In this document: in pieces, positions 22,257 through 34,020 of the stretch | How the letters are laid out: each line of letters begins with the position of its first letter | Position numbering within the stretch: position 1 is the stretch's first letter | Origin: Diplocarpon mali | Taxonomy: Eukaryota; Ascomycota; Leotiomycetes; Helotiales; Drepanopezizaceae | Direction of reading: 5' to 3' | Assembly (NCBI GenBank): GCA_024741835.1 | Contig: JAENRP010000001.1 | Span: 434,001-498,000, forward strand | Length of the DNA stretch: 64,000 nucleotides | Program-made: the position numbers and the translations under genes | The notes under the pieces: generated by a model | What the model saw: only the letters and a program-made list of their open reading frames with translations | Told to the model about the DNA's origin: nothing | Databases searched by the model: none

Positions 22257-25072
22257 ATGATGTTCTCTCTTCCAAGGTCATGTAGGATCCTCCGAGGAGT
22301 CAACGAAACGAGGCCAAAACTGGCTACAAATAGCCTCGTCGCGTCGTCGCGTACTCTTGGGAATATTGGCCTTAATACGGGGTTAGCAATCACAGCAGTA
22401 AATACAAATTTGCCCAGAATACACGCCTACCAGATCTACCGAAGGCTTCCTTACGGTAATTTGCCGATCAGGAAAGTGTACGAGCAAAGGGCAACGGATA
22501 AAAAGCCCAAGACACGCGTTCCGGTTGGCCCCAAACCTAAGCAGGCTGCGGCCCTGCGGATAGATGGGCGTCCCAGAGTTCGTGACCACCAATCACTCTA
22601 TATTTCCGAGGAAGTCCGCCGTGCCTTGAAGAATAATCAGCCCGTGGTTGCTTTGGAGACGACCATTTACACCCACGGATTTCCATACCCGGACAACGTG
22701 TCCCTCGCCTTCGAGTTGGAGAAGATAGTTCGTCAAAAGGGAGCAGTTCCTGCAACAATTGGAATCTTGCATGGCGAAGCACGAATTGGGCTCTCGCCCC
22801 AGGATATCGTCGAGCTTGCTTCTGCAGCGGGAAAGCCAGAGACGATGAAAGTTTCCAGGCGAGATATTCCGTACATCTTGGGACTAGTAGGCCAAATTTT
22901 CATCGTTAGAGCCCACTTATTAACGATATCTAGGGTGTTGCCGGCCGCAAATTGAATGGTGGCACGACTGTCTCTGGTACCATGGTGCTTGCCAGGAGAG
23001 CTGGGATCAAAGTTTTCGGGACAGGTGGTCTCGGTGGTGTGCATCGTGGTGCAGAGGACAGTATGGATATTTCCGCTGATCTTACGGAACTTGGTAGAAC
23101 GTCAGTTGCAGTTGTCAGCAGCGGCTGCAAGAGTTTTCTTGACATTCAGCGAACTTTGGAATATCTCGAGACGCAAGGGGTCCCTGTATGCACATTTGCG
23201 GATGGGAGGGAGGGCGACGTGGACTTTCCGGCTTTTTACACTCGTGACAGTGGTGTGAAGAGTCATGGGGTTGTTCAAAATGCCCGAGAAGCTGCGGCGA
23301 TAATCTGTAAGCGGGCCACACATACCAGTAGCAGCACTGACGCGTGCTTTTACAGATGCACATGAGATGTTCGGCCGATCTAGAGCATTCCGCTCCGGAG
23401 TTCTGTTTGCGAATCCTATCCCAACGAAGTTCGCCATTCCAAAGGAAGAAATCGACGCCGCGATCAACCAGGCCGTGAAAGAAGCCGCGGATCAAGGTAT
23501 CCATGGCCATGCCAATACGCCTTTCATCTTATCAAGGATCAAGGATCTTACAAAAGGAAGTAGTTTGTCTGCTAATAGGGCCTTGATCGAGTCCAATGTT
23601 GCTATGGCTGCCAGCGTTGCGGCTGAGCTATGCAGCTTTAGGGCTCGGAAGCCCAAGCCGGTACAAAATAGGGAGTTGAAGACGGAGAATCAAAATCTAT
23701 TAGGTTCTACAGCAGTAGCTGAAACGGGGGCAGTCAAATTTATCAACAATGCTATCGAGATTGAAGCGAGTAAGAATAATCATGATATTCATGTCATTGG
23801 CTCTGTTGCTGTGGATCTCTCTTGCGATCATATCGGACAGCAAGGAGAGTTATCGCCGCAGGGTACGAATCTGGCCGATTCGCCGCAGCTAAATACTTCG
23901 AATATTGCAACCATCGTTCCATCAATTGGTGGTGTAGGCCACAACGTAGCTTTAGCAGCTCAACGCGCTGGAGGCGCATCATCAGTGCAGCTTTGCAGCT
24001 TCATCGCAGATGATCTGTACGCCATCCCTGATACATTACCACTGGCTTGGCACTAATTCGGTTCAGAGCAGGTAAAACTGTGCTTGCCACCCTGAAGGAT
24101 GAGGGGCTTGACACCTCCGGCATCGAGACGCTTCCTGCCAGCAGTAATCGCACCGCTCAGTATGTGGCTATCAACGATGGGAGGAAAGATCTTGTGCTTG
24201 CCATGGCAGACATGAACATATTCGCAACCAAATCTACTGAATCCCTTACCAGAAGAAGCACACCCACCGGCCTAAAGTGGGCCGTCGTCGATGCCAACTG
24301 GCAGAAAGGCAGTATTCGGAAACTGATCTCTCACTATAGTAACATGAGAGTCAGAGTCGCATTCGAGCCCGTCTCTGTTGCCAAGTGTGCAGGCCTCTTC
24401 GAGCACGATCCGACTGTTGACCCAGAAGGCGCGTGTACACTTCGTCCATTCCCAGACACCAAATTAGACCTAGCGACTCCTAATCAGTATGAATTGGCGG
24501 CCATGCACGCCGCGGCAAAGAAGCACGGGTACTTCGAATCCGACGCCTGGTGGCGCGCCATAGATGCCCTCGGAATCCCCAGCTCGGGGGCTCACGATCG
24601 ATTTGTGTCCATCACCAGCCATAAAATCACTGACGAGGGCATTCCACAGCAGGCCATCCAACTATTGCCTCTCATCCCTACGATCCTTACAAAACTTGGC
24701 GTTGAGGGTGTCTTGGTGACCAAGCTGCTACAACCTAACGATTCTCGCCTTGACGATGACGCGTATGCACCGTACATCCTGTCTCGCTGCTCGAATGGGA
24801 GCAAAGATATTGGCGGCGTGTACATGCGGCTCTTCCCGGCTGTGGAGACAGTGGAGGATGTTGTCAGCGTCAATGGCGTGGGTGATACTTTCCTCGGCGT
24901 CCTGGTCGCGGGGCTGGCGAAGGGATTACAGCTGGAGGAGCAACTCATCAATATTGCGCAGAAGGGTGCAATCTTGACGCTGCGGAGCAAGGAGTCTGTA
25001 AGCCCGCAGCTAGGAGAGCTGAGTACTGAACTGGATGCTTTGGTCAAAGACGGTGCCCGTGCTTCTACTTAG
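22257..25072 (+). CDS. Bifunctional pseudouridine-5'-phosphate glycosidase / PfkB-family pseudouridine kinase
   Basis: The proposed CDS joins 22257-22886, 22934-23306, 23356-24016 and 24067-25072, giving 889 residues; the three introns are 47, 49 and 50 nt and each restores the family reading frame. The first half is an indigoidine-synthase-A/PsuG-type pseudouridine-5'-phosphate glycosidase: [16 protein letters not shown], then [17 protein letters not shown], and [12 protein letters not shown] with the catalytic Lys. The second half is a PfkB sugar kinase: [24 protein letters not shown], and near the C-terminus [12 protein letters not shown] with the catalytic Asp. Together they phosphorylate pseudouridine and split the phosphate ester into uracil and ribose 5-phosphate, allowing RNA-derived pseudouridine to be recycled. 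The N-terminus of about 110 residues before the glycosidase is basic and Ser/Arg-rich, possibly a mitochondrial presequence, and is the least certain part. The fusion is usual in fungi. Confidence 0.9.
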
Positions 25073-26636
25073 ATGACCTAAGGAATATTAGCGAGAGTGG
25101 AGCTTCGTCAAAGATATGTGGTAATTATCCATACCACGTCTAAAATTAATCGACGGATTGATTGCAATCAGCTCTCATGATCATGGAATCCAAACATTCG
25201 CATAGATAAACCTAATTGGTACACACACTCTGCTCTAGTATCACAGGGTCTACTAGGTAGCATCTGCAAGAATACATAACCAAGCCCCATTTTTGCCACT
25301 TGGTCGGTCTTACAGTCGCCGCAAACTGGTAATAGTCAAATGGCTGTTCCATACCAAAATATATCCTTTTCGTTACGTGGTATTTGACATTAATTAGAGA
25401 ATTACCGTATAGAAGTTGACAATCATTCTAATAATAGCAAGTGCTAATGACAAGTATATTTTGAGATTTTATAAAAATTTAATTGCTGACATACAGGAAG
25501 ACATGTAAAAGTATCGTACTTAAGTCTTGAAGTGTGACTTTTAATGCTCAAGTCAGCGAAATATAACTATTGGTGATTCAAACGCTTTTTGCTTACAAAA
25601 ACAAATACATATATGTATATGTATAAAGATCTCAACATAATATGCCTAAATACAGGCATAATCAAACTTTCAAAAATAAAAATTTCCAAAACGCTATATC
25701 CTTACCAGAGAAAGTATGAAATGCTGTGTTTTAGTGTAAAAAGAGCAAATTACTAATATCAGTACGCTAATACTGTAGAAGCGTCAGATCACCTGCCTAA
25801 TAACCACTGGATACATTAGAATGCAACCACAAACGCCTCTAACACGTCGCATAGCAGCCTTGTCTTAGCGTACCAAACTCACTTGTGTGAATCATAAACG
25901 CTTGTCCAAACTGCGTATTACACGTCAATCCACTGGTTTGCACCGCGTAACCATGCCCCTGTCTCTATAAACCTTTTGACCTGCCGCCGCTAACGATTCT
26001 CAAGTTCCACTCTCAGTCAGCCCTGTCCTATTACCTGCAAAGAGATTCATTCATGTCCAAGAACCCTATAGCCTGCCTTCCTGATACTTTTTGCCACCGT
26101 CCATTCTACGACCACTCAGAAATGGCGATAGCAGTTGAGCAGATGATGTTGAGCGGGTTTGCATTGAATCTTTAATTAGTGCAGGATTCGAAAGCTGACA
26201 CCTCCTTCTGAATAAGAAATGCGAGCATGCCAATCGCATTGCTTTCGACAGTTCTTATATTGATATAGTCATGTTTCGATTGATTGTTCATGTATTTATC
26301 GGCGCTAGCTACTAACGAGGCGGTTACCTGGTCAACGAGATTACCGTACACATCCACATTATACGTGCCCCCTACTCGCCCTGGTGCCAGAACATTAGAC
26401 CTTTCTTTGTATGACCGCGCGCCAAGAAAGAACCGAATCACATAGCAAGCAACGGCATATCTACATATCTTGGTCGCGTTTGCGTTGCGTCGAATTCCAG
26501 ACATGCCACATGCTGCTCATCATATACTTCATCGCATTCATGCGGTTCTGAAATCATTAATCTCCCGCCTAACTCGCACTGCTTTGCCACTACCTTTCTC
26601 AACGGCCATACAGCCACGCATACGCTCGGCCCCTTT
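25073..26636. other. AT-rich intergenic region
   Basis: This stretch is mostly AT-rich at 25.4-25.8 kb and normal afterwards. A 110-codon minus-strand open frame at 26172-26504 has no recognisable domain or splice context and is probably chance. No RNA gene or repeat was recognised. Confidence 0.4.
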
Positions 26637-27939
26637 ATGATGCCAACTTCTTCAAACCCCCCTCTGGAAGAAGAACCCTTGCCACACTACAGCGTGGAGC
26701 ATTTCTACCCCGTCAAGCCTGAGGATATCTTAAAAGGCAGATACCAGACAATTGCGAAACTTGGATTCGGCGGTGGCTCTACAGTCTGGCTGGCCCGGAC
26801 TTCGGACTCAAGGTACGTGGCAACTTGCCTTGCAACTATCCCGGGCTAATAATCGTTCATCTAGTAGGCTTTCCAACGCAGAGTCTAGCGAATGTGCCTC
26901 TGAGCCTCATGTAGTGCTATGTTTCGGCACGTGCGACTACCTGCACAAAGAAGCTGCATGGCATGAACTGAAAGTTTATAATAAATTTCCACCTTGTACT
27001 CATCAAATATTGGCACGCAATAAGTTCAGATCCTGGTAGATAATTTGATGTTGTAGGTCCCCGTGATACACACGTTTGCTTAGTTTTGGAGCCAATGCGA
27101 GAAATCATGTCCGCGTACCAGTCCCGAATGAAGGGTACGAGGCTCCTGCTTGAGCTGCTAAAACTGTATGTAGCTTGCTTACTTGATGGCCTTATTATCT
27201 TCACTCCCAGTGTCATATCGTCCATGCGTGTGAGTAGGCTATCTCAAATTCTGACCCATGTCGGCTAAGCTTCATTTTTGATCTGAAAGTGGAAAATATC
27301 TTGGTGAGCTTCGAGGATTTGTCTATACTTGAGAAGTATGTCCAGCTACATGACGAAAGGACGATGCCACCGGTGCAGAGGGCTGGAAATTCAGTATATG
27401 AGTCGCAAAATCAATTCGGGCCACTTCAAGTTCGGCTTAGCCCAATCGTGCCAATTATGTCAGACTTTGGACAAGCGCATCGGATTGACGAATTCCAGTC
27501 ACAAATCGATATTATTCAACCAGACAACTAACGTGCACCAGGAGTAATTCTGGGATTTAGCTGGGGCTCTAGTGCTGACATCTGGAATTCCGGTGTTTTG
27601 GTTTGGCCGATGCTCCGCGCGTCTCACGAACCCTGCGTACCATATTTTACTTGCTATTTGTGGAAAATGGTCGAAAGAACGAAGAATAATCTTCCCGATA
27701 ATATAAACTCTCAGGAAGTGGCGCATATGGCTCAGAATAATGTAGCTCAAATGATAGCACTTCACGGAATACCATCCATAGAGTTACTGGAGTACGAGCG
27801 TAGGATGCGGAGTCGGGACTTCGCTCTCGCGCGTAATAGTCTTTTCGTACCCACTGAACATAAGTCTGCTGAGATTCTAGCCCATAAAAAGCGTTTGGAA
27901 TTCATCAAGCAGTACTTTGAGGAAACGACTTCCGGATGA
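26637..27939 (+). pseudogene. Decayed SRPK-like serine/threonine protein kinase
   Basis: The first exon is intact: VEHFYPVKPEDILKGRYQ, then KLGFGGGSTVWLAR, the SRPK-type Gly-rich loop, ending at a GT donor near 26813. Later kinase landmarks appear in changing frames: CLVLEPM at about 27083, YLHSQCHIVHA at about 27194-27226 reached only by a one-base shift, DLKVENILVSF at about 27279, IMSDFGQAHRI (the DFG motif) at about 27458, RAPGVILG (the APE region, Glu replaced by Gly) at about 27534, and SADIWNSGVL. The ATP-binding VALK strand is damaged, and the C-lobe ends early (ETTSG at 27939). At least two frameshifts cannot be explained by introns. The protein would be inactive. The nearest type is the expanded fungal SRPK-like kinase family, which is prone to birth and death. 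Confidence 0.78.
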
Positions 27940-29062
27940 TAGCATCACTCGAGTTTGAAGTTAAGGAGAAGAGAGGATGAGCTCGAGCTGACTAAATATC
28001 ATAGGTGGCTGGAGGTAGGTCCAAAGAAGACACGCTCCAGATCAGGTGACGAGCCAGCATGTGGCTGCAACGTCACATGTACTGGAAGTCGCAGTCAAAA
28101 GCAATTTAAAGCCCGAAAAAAAATATCTAAGCCCATATTAATGGAGAGGAAATGAAATCAACAAGGCAGCTGAAGAATGGACGATATCTAGCTAATTGCA
28201 GCAAAGACGCCAACAGCTAAACACCTGTTCCGCCGGCCGTGAAACTTCTGCTAGTACTTTGAATGTAAGGCTTTTCTTCTTAGCGAATAGTTATATATAT
28301 TTGACTATCATTATGTTACGGCGATTTAACAACTATTTAATTAGAGCCAAAGCTGGGCTACATACCGTAGGTGAATGATACAGAACTTTAACGCGCGAAG
28401 CTTTTAAATAAGCCGGAAAACTCTATAATGCACCTCTAGATACTTCATCGGCAAGACGCTCTCCATAACAAACAGATCGCCTGCTACGGCCCGAACCGAG
28501 GGCATGGGTTTGTGGAAGTGTAGGACCGCAACACAGGCAAGTCTCGCGAGATCATCCGGTAAAGCCAATATCTGAGGTGCTATTGATTCTTAAACCTCGA
28601 ATTCGGATCAACGTCACAATGATACCTACTCTCCCAGAAACTCGGTGTTTGGATATATCACGAAGCGAGCCTCTATTCGGCATCTGAACTCTTCGGCTTC
28701 CTCCTCCACAACGCCCCACTGTCCTCTCGACCTCTCTATCTCGAACCCCCCGTTCCTGATGAGATGAATTCTCTAATATGAGCTATCACCCCACTTTTCA
28801 ATTCTCTCGGTCGTACAGGGCCGTGCCTTGTTCGGATTACGACAGGAGATAAGGAGATTGAGCATTGGACGGGTGCAACAAACCGCAGGTCAGCATCAAG
28901 ATGATCGACTTAACTTATTATAAGAACCTGACCAATGTCTCTTCTAACCCACCAATACCAATGCCCGCCTTTCTACCATCAAGAAGGTGACATTTGCTTC
29001 CTTCGCGCACGTGACTTCTCCGCAGCTAGGAAAATTCGACCTTTCCATTCCTTCAGGAAAGC
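27940..29062. other. Intergenic region with the permease promoter
   Basis: An open frame of 66 codons at 27955-28155 is Arg/Lys-rich but has no family features. The 3' part is upstream of the MFS gene and contains GATA-factor-like sites. No other feature was recognised. Confidence 0.4.
28783..28852. promoter_or_regulatory. Candidate GATA-factor (AreA-type) sites upstream of the permease
   Basis: AGATAA at 28847-28852 on the plus strand and CTATCA (TGATAG on the minus strand) at 28783-28788 match the HGATAR consensus of fungal nitrogen GATA factors, 210-280 bp before the permease ATG. Dal5-type permeases are often under nitrogen control, but a six-base consensus occurs by chance often enough to keep this weak. 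Confidence 0.25.
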
Positions 29063-30900
29063 ATGGCAGGATTCCATGATCAAACAGCGATCAAGAATGT
29101 CGACGGCAAAGGTAATATGATTGTATCTGGTTCAGCGAGAATGTCAGATACCGAGGCCAAGGATGCGGGTATCAGCAACCAGCGAATGCTGCTTTGTGGC
29201 GATGCCGAGAGGAAGCTCGTACGAAAATTGGATCTGCATATTGTCCCAGTCGTCATGGTTCTGTATCTATTGAGCTTCCTCGATCGGTATATATCGCTGC
29301 GGCTCTGCATACCTTGAGAATGTGCTAATGGGACGAAGTGTAAATGTCGGCAACGCCCGCCTATATAATTTGGAAGCGGACCTGGGGATGCACGGGAACA
29401 TGTACCAGACAGCTATCTCGCTACTATTCGTCACATACATCATATGCGAAGTTCCATCGAATCTGTATGATGCCATTCGACGATGCAAAGCTTCCACTGA
29501 GCGTTCACAGGGTTCTGAAAAAGTTCACTCCATCACGTTGGATCTCATTTATCACAACTTCGTGGGGTATTGTTGCCACTCTAGGTGGCGTGGTTCAGAA
29601 CTTCGGCGGCCTCATTGCCATACGACTGGTACTTGGTGCTGTTGAAGCAGGATTGTTCCCCGGACTGGCTGTGTACTTGACATTCTTCTACACAAAACGC
29701 GAGTTAGCCGTCCGCATTGGCTACCTCTTTGTATCATCGGCCCTGGCCGGTGGCTTCGGAGGACTACTCGCATATGGTATTGGACACATGGACGGTCTTG
29801 CTGGACAGAGTGGGTGGAGATGGATCTTCATCATTGAAGGCATACCAACAGTGTTCATGGGGATTGCAACCATGTGGCTGCTACCAGACAGCCCCGAAAC
29901 GGTCCGTCGAAATCATCTTGACCGGAGGTCTCGGCGCTAATCCTAACATCCCCCAGGCCTATTTCCTGACCGAAGAGGATCGCAAAATGATGAAGGTCCG
30001 GACATCTTGCGAGTATGGCCAGACAGCAGCCGCTCAAGAATTCTCAAAGAAGGACATGATCAAGGGGTTCACGGACTGGAAGTGCTGGGCATTCTACTTT
30101 GGCCAGTTTGGTGTGGACACTATGCTTTACGGGTGATTTCACTCTCCCACGGGTCCCAATGCGTATCTGACTGACATAATTTGAGTTTTTCGACTTTCCT
30201 ACCCACTATAATCTCGCAGCTGGGGAGTAAGGAGTGGCTCTCGCATGACTGCTTTGAAAATAGAAGTGCTGACTATCTCCCCAGAATGGAGTACTGCGCA
30301 GACGCAACTTCTGACTGTACCGTGTTATGCCTGCGGAGCAATAGCGTACATGATCATGGCCCACCTCTCCGATAGAACCGGGCGACGAGCTCCCTTCGCC
30401 CTCATCGGCGGTGCATCGAGCATGATCGGCTATGGAATCTTGCTCTCAGACGCCCCTGCTGGAGCTCACTACTTCAGCTGTTTCCTGGTGACAGCGGGTC
30501 TCTACGTCGTGGTCGGGATCCCGCTGGCTTGGCTCCCAAACAACACACCACGATATGCCAAAAGAACTACAGCTACAGGCATGCAGCTGACAATCGGAAA
30601 CTGTGCTGGCATCTTGAGCAGCTTTATCTATCCCACTGCCGACAAACCGAGATACATTCGAGGACATGCGATTACGCTTTCTCTGGTTGGGTTTGCGTGC
30701 ATTGTGTACGCTCTGATGGTAAGTGGAGGGCTGTGCTATAAATTCTGAAGCGGTGCTGATCAAGTCTATAGTGGTACGTGTATGATCGAGCGAATAAGCG
30801 CCGAGAGGCTGGATTTGAGGATTACAAGGTTGAGGGGATGAGCGAGGATGAGATTGCCGAATTGGGCGACGGAAGTCCGAGATACAAATACACGATATGA
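29063..30900 (+). CDS. MFS permease, allantoate/Dal5-type anion:cation symporter family
   Basis: The proposed CDS has seven exons: 29063-29286, 29339-29464, 29511-29901, 29957-30132, 30186-30226, 30285-30718 and 30772-30900, giving 506 residues. Six introns of 46-58 nt have GT/AG ends, and each junction restores the family sequence. The hallmark of this transporter family is clear: LDLHIVPVVMVLYLLSFLDR followed by VNVGNARLYNLE, with the first intron inside the motif. Later come MYQTAISLLFVTYIICEVPSN, AIRLVLGAVEAGLFPG, GWRWIFIIEGIP, and AHLSDRTGRRAPF between helices 8 and 9. A length near 500 with 12 predicted membrane helices fits. These proteins import carboxylates such as allantoate, nicotinate, biotin precursors or other organic anions with protons; the substrate cannot be read from the sequence. 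Exon 5 is a 41-nt microexon. No frame damage is visible. Confidence 0.88.
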
Positions 30901-31350
30901 TACACGTCAACTATTAGTCAGGCGTGAAAAGAGACGGAACCTAGTTGGTGGAAGTCTTTGTTTTGGCTATGAAAGCGTTCGAGAAGCTAAACGATACACT
31001 TACAAAGACCGCCTGAGATACTGTAGTATCGTATCATGAAAGAAGCTGCAAGAGAAAAATTGGGCAGAGTGAACCAGCTCAAGAATCCCTAAAAGTCTTG
31101 CTTCACAGCCATAAAAAAAGACTCTATTTGACAATTACTCGCTATTTTAGGTATGCTACAGCAACTGCACATGTAGCATAGACTCGGGTGGATAGGAACC
31201 CAACCTAATAGAACACACCCCCAGCTTTCTACAGGAAAAGCGGCCTGGTTCGATTTTTTCCTGAATCTATGTCGCTTCCAGAGTTCCAGACGCAGACTCA
31301 GGCAACACGAGCAATGCTAAAAGTAAAGTTATGTCACGGTCGTAGTACTC
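30901..31350. other. Convergent 3' intergenic region
   Basis: This lies between the 3' ends of the plus-strand permease and the minus-strand F-box gene. I see no gene or clear terminator structure. Confidence 0.4.
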
Positions 31351-32321
31351 TCACCAGAACAACCAATCTCTGCTGTTGAATGTCAGGGGCTCCGGTGGAG
31401 GAGGTGTTCTCTCTCGCGAGTTTGCGAAAGCCAACGACACGCCATCGGAATCTACAAAAGAAAGCTTTCCCAACACATCCGTCACCTCCTCCAGCTCTTC
31501 AAGGCTTCTTTCCATCTCGTCTTCCCCGGGTAGCGGGAAAATTTCTACTGGAAGCGGAGGGTAGAGGTTCCAATATGCATCGCGAGCGCGACTGTATTCT
31601 TCCGGGGTGAGGAATTTATAAACGTTGTAATTGCCGGCGTAGACTAGTGGATGCATGTACTCTTTCAGAAACGACCAAAGGCGCCTCTTATTAGACGCCA
31701 CGCTGTAGAACGAGGGAGTCTCGACGACGACAGTTTCAAGAGATAGCTTCATGAATGGGACTCGCTGCCGCTGTAAAAGGAGTCAGTAACTATCCTGTGA
31801 CGCCAAGTTCTGGCGCATCTCTATTGTTGAGCTTACCATGTTGCGACAAGTAAGTGAGAGAAGGGCTCGCCCAGCACTAGATGATAGGTCAGCTTGTGTA
31901 AGCACTTGGTGGAACTGGAGGTTCTTGGGAGATTCAGGCATTTCTCTTTTCTTTTCCCTTTCTTTTTTTATTTTTATTTTAATTTAATTTTTTGAGCGCA
32001 ATAGCCAACTAAGCGCAAGTGTCACAACCCTACCAGCAGGATCACTTACTCATCAATGTTACCTATGATTTTCATGAGAAGCTCCAAGGGCATTCCACTT
32101 ATGCGTGGCATGTTACGATCGCTTGAGGGAGCTGGCACAGTTAGAGACGTCGCCAGTGTCAACGCCTCAGACCCAGTCGCTATATTAACGCCGGAGAATA
32201 CAGGAAAACCCATACTGCTGGCTTGTCTCGAGGCAGTGATCGCATTTAGAGGAGAGGAAGGCTGTTGCGCGTCTGAGTCTCGCATTTCTGGGTGGAAGCT
32301 TGGGTAAGGTCGGTCAGTCAT
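31351..32321 (-). CDS. F-box-like protein, function unknown
   Basis: The proposed CDS is the complement of 32321-32050, 31945-31837 and 31770-31351, about 266 residues. Exon 1 ends in an F-box-like segment, ISGMPLELLMKIIGNIDE, and exon 2 supplies ALLSLTCRNM, which together give the Leu-Pro...Ile...Leu...Cys pattern of the fungal F-box. The C-terminal exon (LSLETVVVETPSFYSV, YMHPLVYAGNYNVYKFL, PEEYSRARDAYWNLYPPLP) is acidic and ends in FNSRDWLFW. F-box proteins hand substrates to SCF ubiquitin ligases; no substrate-binding repeat is recognised. The exon 2/3 junction is clean. The acceptor of intron 1 is uncertain: the minus strand is purine-rich there, and two in-frame AG choices exist (exon 2 starting at 31945, or five codons further upstream). 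Similar architecture in the neighbour at 34 kb suggests a local family. Confidence 0.6.
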
Positions 32322-34020
32322 GTTGTATGTTTCTGGGTTTGCCTGTGACTTTGGGTTTCATACTGGCGTTGATATTGCAATGGATTGCCTGCGAGGTGTA
32401 GAGCAATTGATACTCGTTGCAGAAATACATATGTCGCGGTTAGCGAGAGGAGTATTCGATACCGAGTTTCTTCGCTTTGTCGTCGTTGCGGTGAATCGAT
32501 CTTCCACTCTTGCTATCAGATTGAGGTTCTCGCGATCTCAGAAGACAAGGCTCGGGGCGGGCAGGAGCAACCAGCGTGCTTGGATCCGCTCAGCGAACGA
32601 CCGGTAAGACTTCTTCTGATCGCCTCGCGCCGTATCAATATGTTTTGCGGAATACATTTTATTGCTCTAACTATAGTGGTCCGGACGTCGAGCGCTACCT
32701 ACCTACCCAAGGCTCTTGATACTCCAAATTGGTCTGTTTAGAGGTAGCCACCATCATTTAGTCCATATCGAAGAAACAAGTATTATGTATTATAGAGAGG
32801 TATTCATAGAGGCAGCAAGAGAAAGAGGGCGTTAGAATGTAGGTATCAAAGCATGCCCTTCACATCAAGCCCCATAGAGTCGCTTTCGGCCGAGTTCCAA
32901 ACTGTTATGCGGTCGGCTGGAGGGCCTTCATTAGGTCGCTCAGGATGCTCGTTCACATGGCTAAAGATGATTGATGTATTGTGTTCTAATATATTTAGTT
33001 CTAGGAGGCTTCGGAAGGAAAAAGGAGGTTCCCATGACTGAGCCTAGTCACGTGGAGAGTTTCCAGAATAAGTGGAGACTCCCATTCTGCACGACACAAC
33101 AACTCAGTTTCCATGCGAATCAGTCATCGCTTCTAGTGGTGTTCAAGTACTGCAAATATGCCGACAGAATAAGTCACTTTCCAAGGCTAACAGTAATCAA
33201 AGAACGAGCTCGAACAGCCGACCATCTTCTTAACCACGCATAGATAGATAAAAGGAGCGCTCATTCTACCTGCACATTGGAAACAGACTCGAGATAACGC
33301 ATTCCCAGCGACATTGTCCACGATCAAGACAACTAAATCCCCAACCCAACTCCGAGTCCTACACAGCTATTGCCATCTTTCCACCAATCCTATCGCCAAG
33401 CTCCGTATCTAGCCCCTCAAATCACCCCAGACTGCTGGATAGCCGATGATATTGTCTCGATTTCCAATTTCCAGCTTGCTTTTCCAGTTGATTCAGCTTA
33501 GAGAGATATCCTCATTATAGCCTGCGTGCTGCTGATCCAAGCAGGCACTCGGTGATCAGACGGGTCTGCTTCACTTTCGAATCTTCCGAATCCTGGAAAG
33601 ACCTCAAGAATTAGGGTTCTCATGATTTTATGAGGGATTTCCTTCATCCTTTCAAGGATGATCACGATATCTTATATATTGAGAAGAGTCGTAGATCTAG
33701 ACTGCTAGTTATGGACTCGCAGCTTCTGGCCTCGACAGAGTATACACAGGAGCGATGATCTCAAGTATTTCTCAAAACCACCATCAGGCCTTCAATCATG
33801 GGCCTTGGCTCGAGACAAAAGCCGCTCGACCTGTTACAGACTCTGTAGCAGCGAAAGCGTTCTCAAACTCCGAATTTTTTTGAGTGATAGAGTCTTTTCG
33901 TACAGAAACAATGGTGCTTGAAGTAATGGATGGGGCAGGAGTCATGATAACTACGACGGAAGTGAAAACGATGCTCATGAAGTCTTGATTTTACAAGCGA
34001 ATAAGCCAGCGTATGATCGT
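32322..34020. other. Intergenic region between two minus-strand F-box genes
   Basis: It contains the presumed promoter of the 31.3-kb gene and the 3' flank of the 34-kb gene. Open frames (118 codons at 32385-32741, 90 at 32971-33243) have no recognisable features. I see no RNA gene or repeat. Confidence 0.4.

Noticed and set aside
26172..26504. 110-codon minus-strand open frame
   Set aside because: No recognisable domain, splice sites or relation to neighbours; within chance length for this composition.
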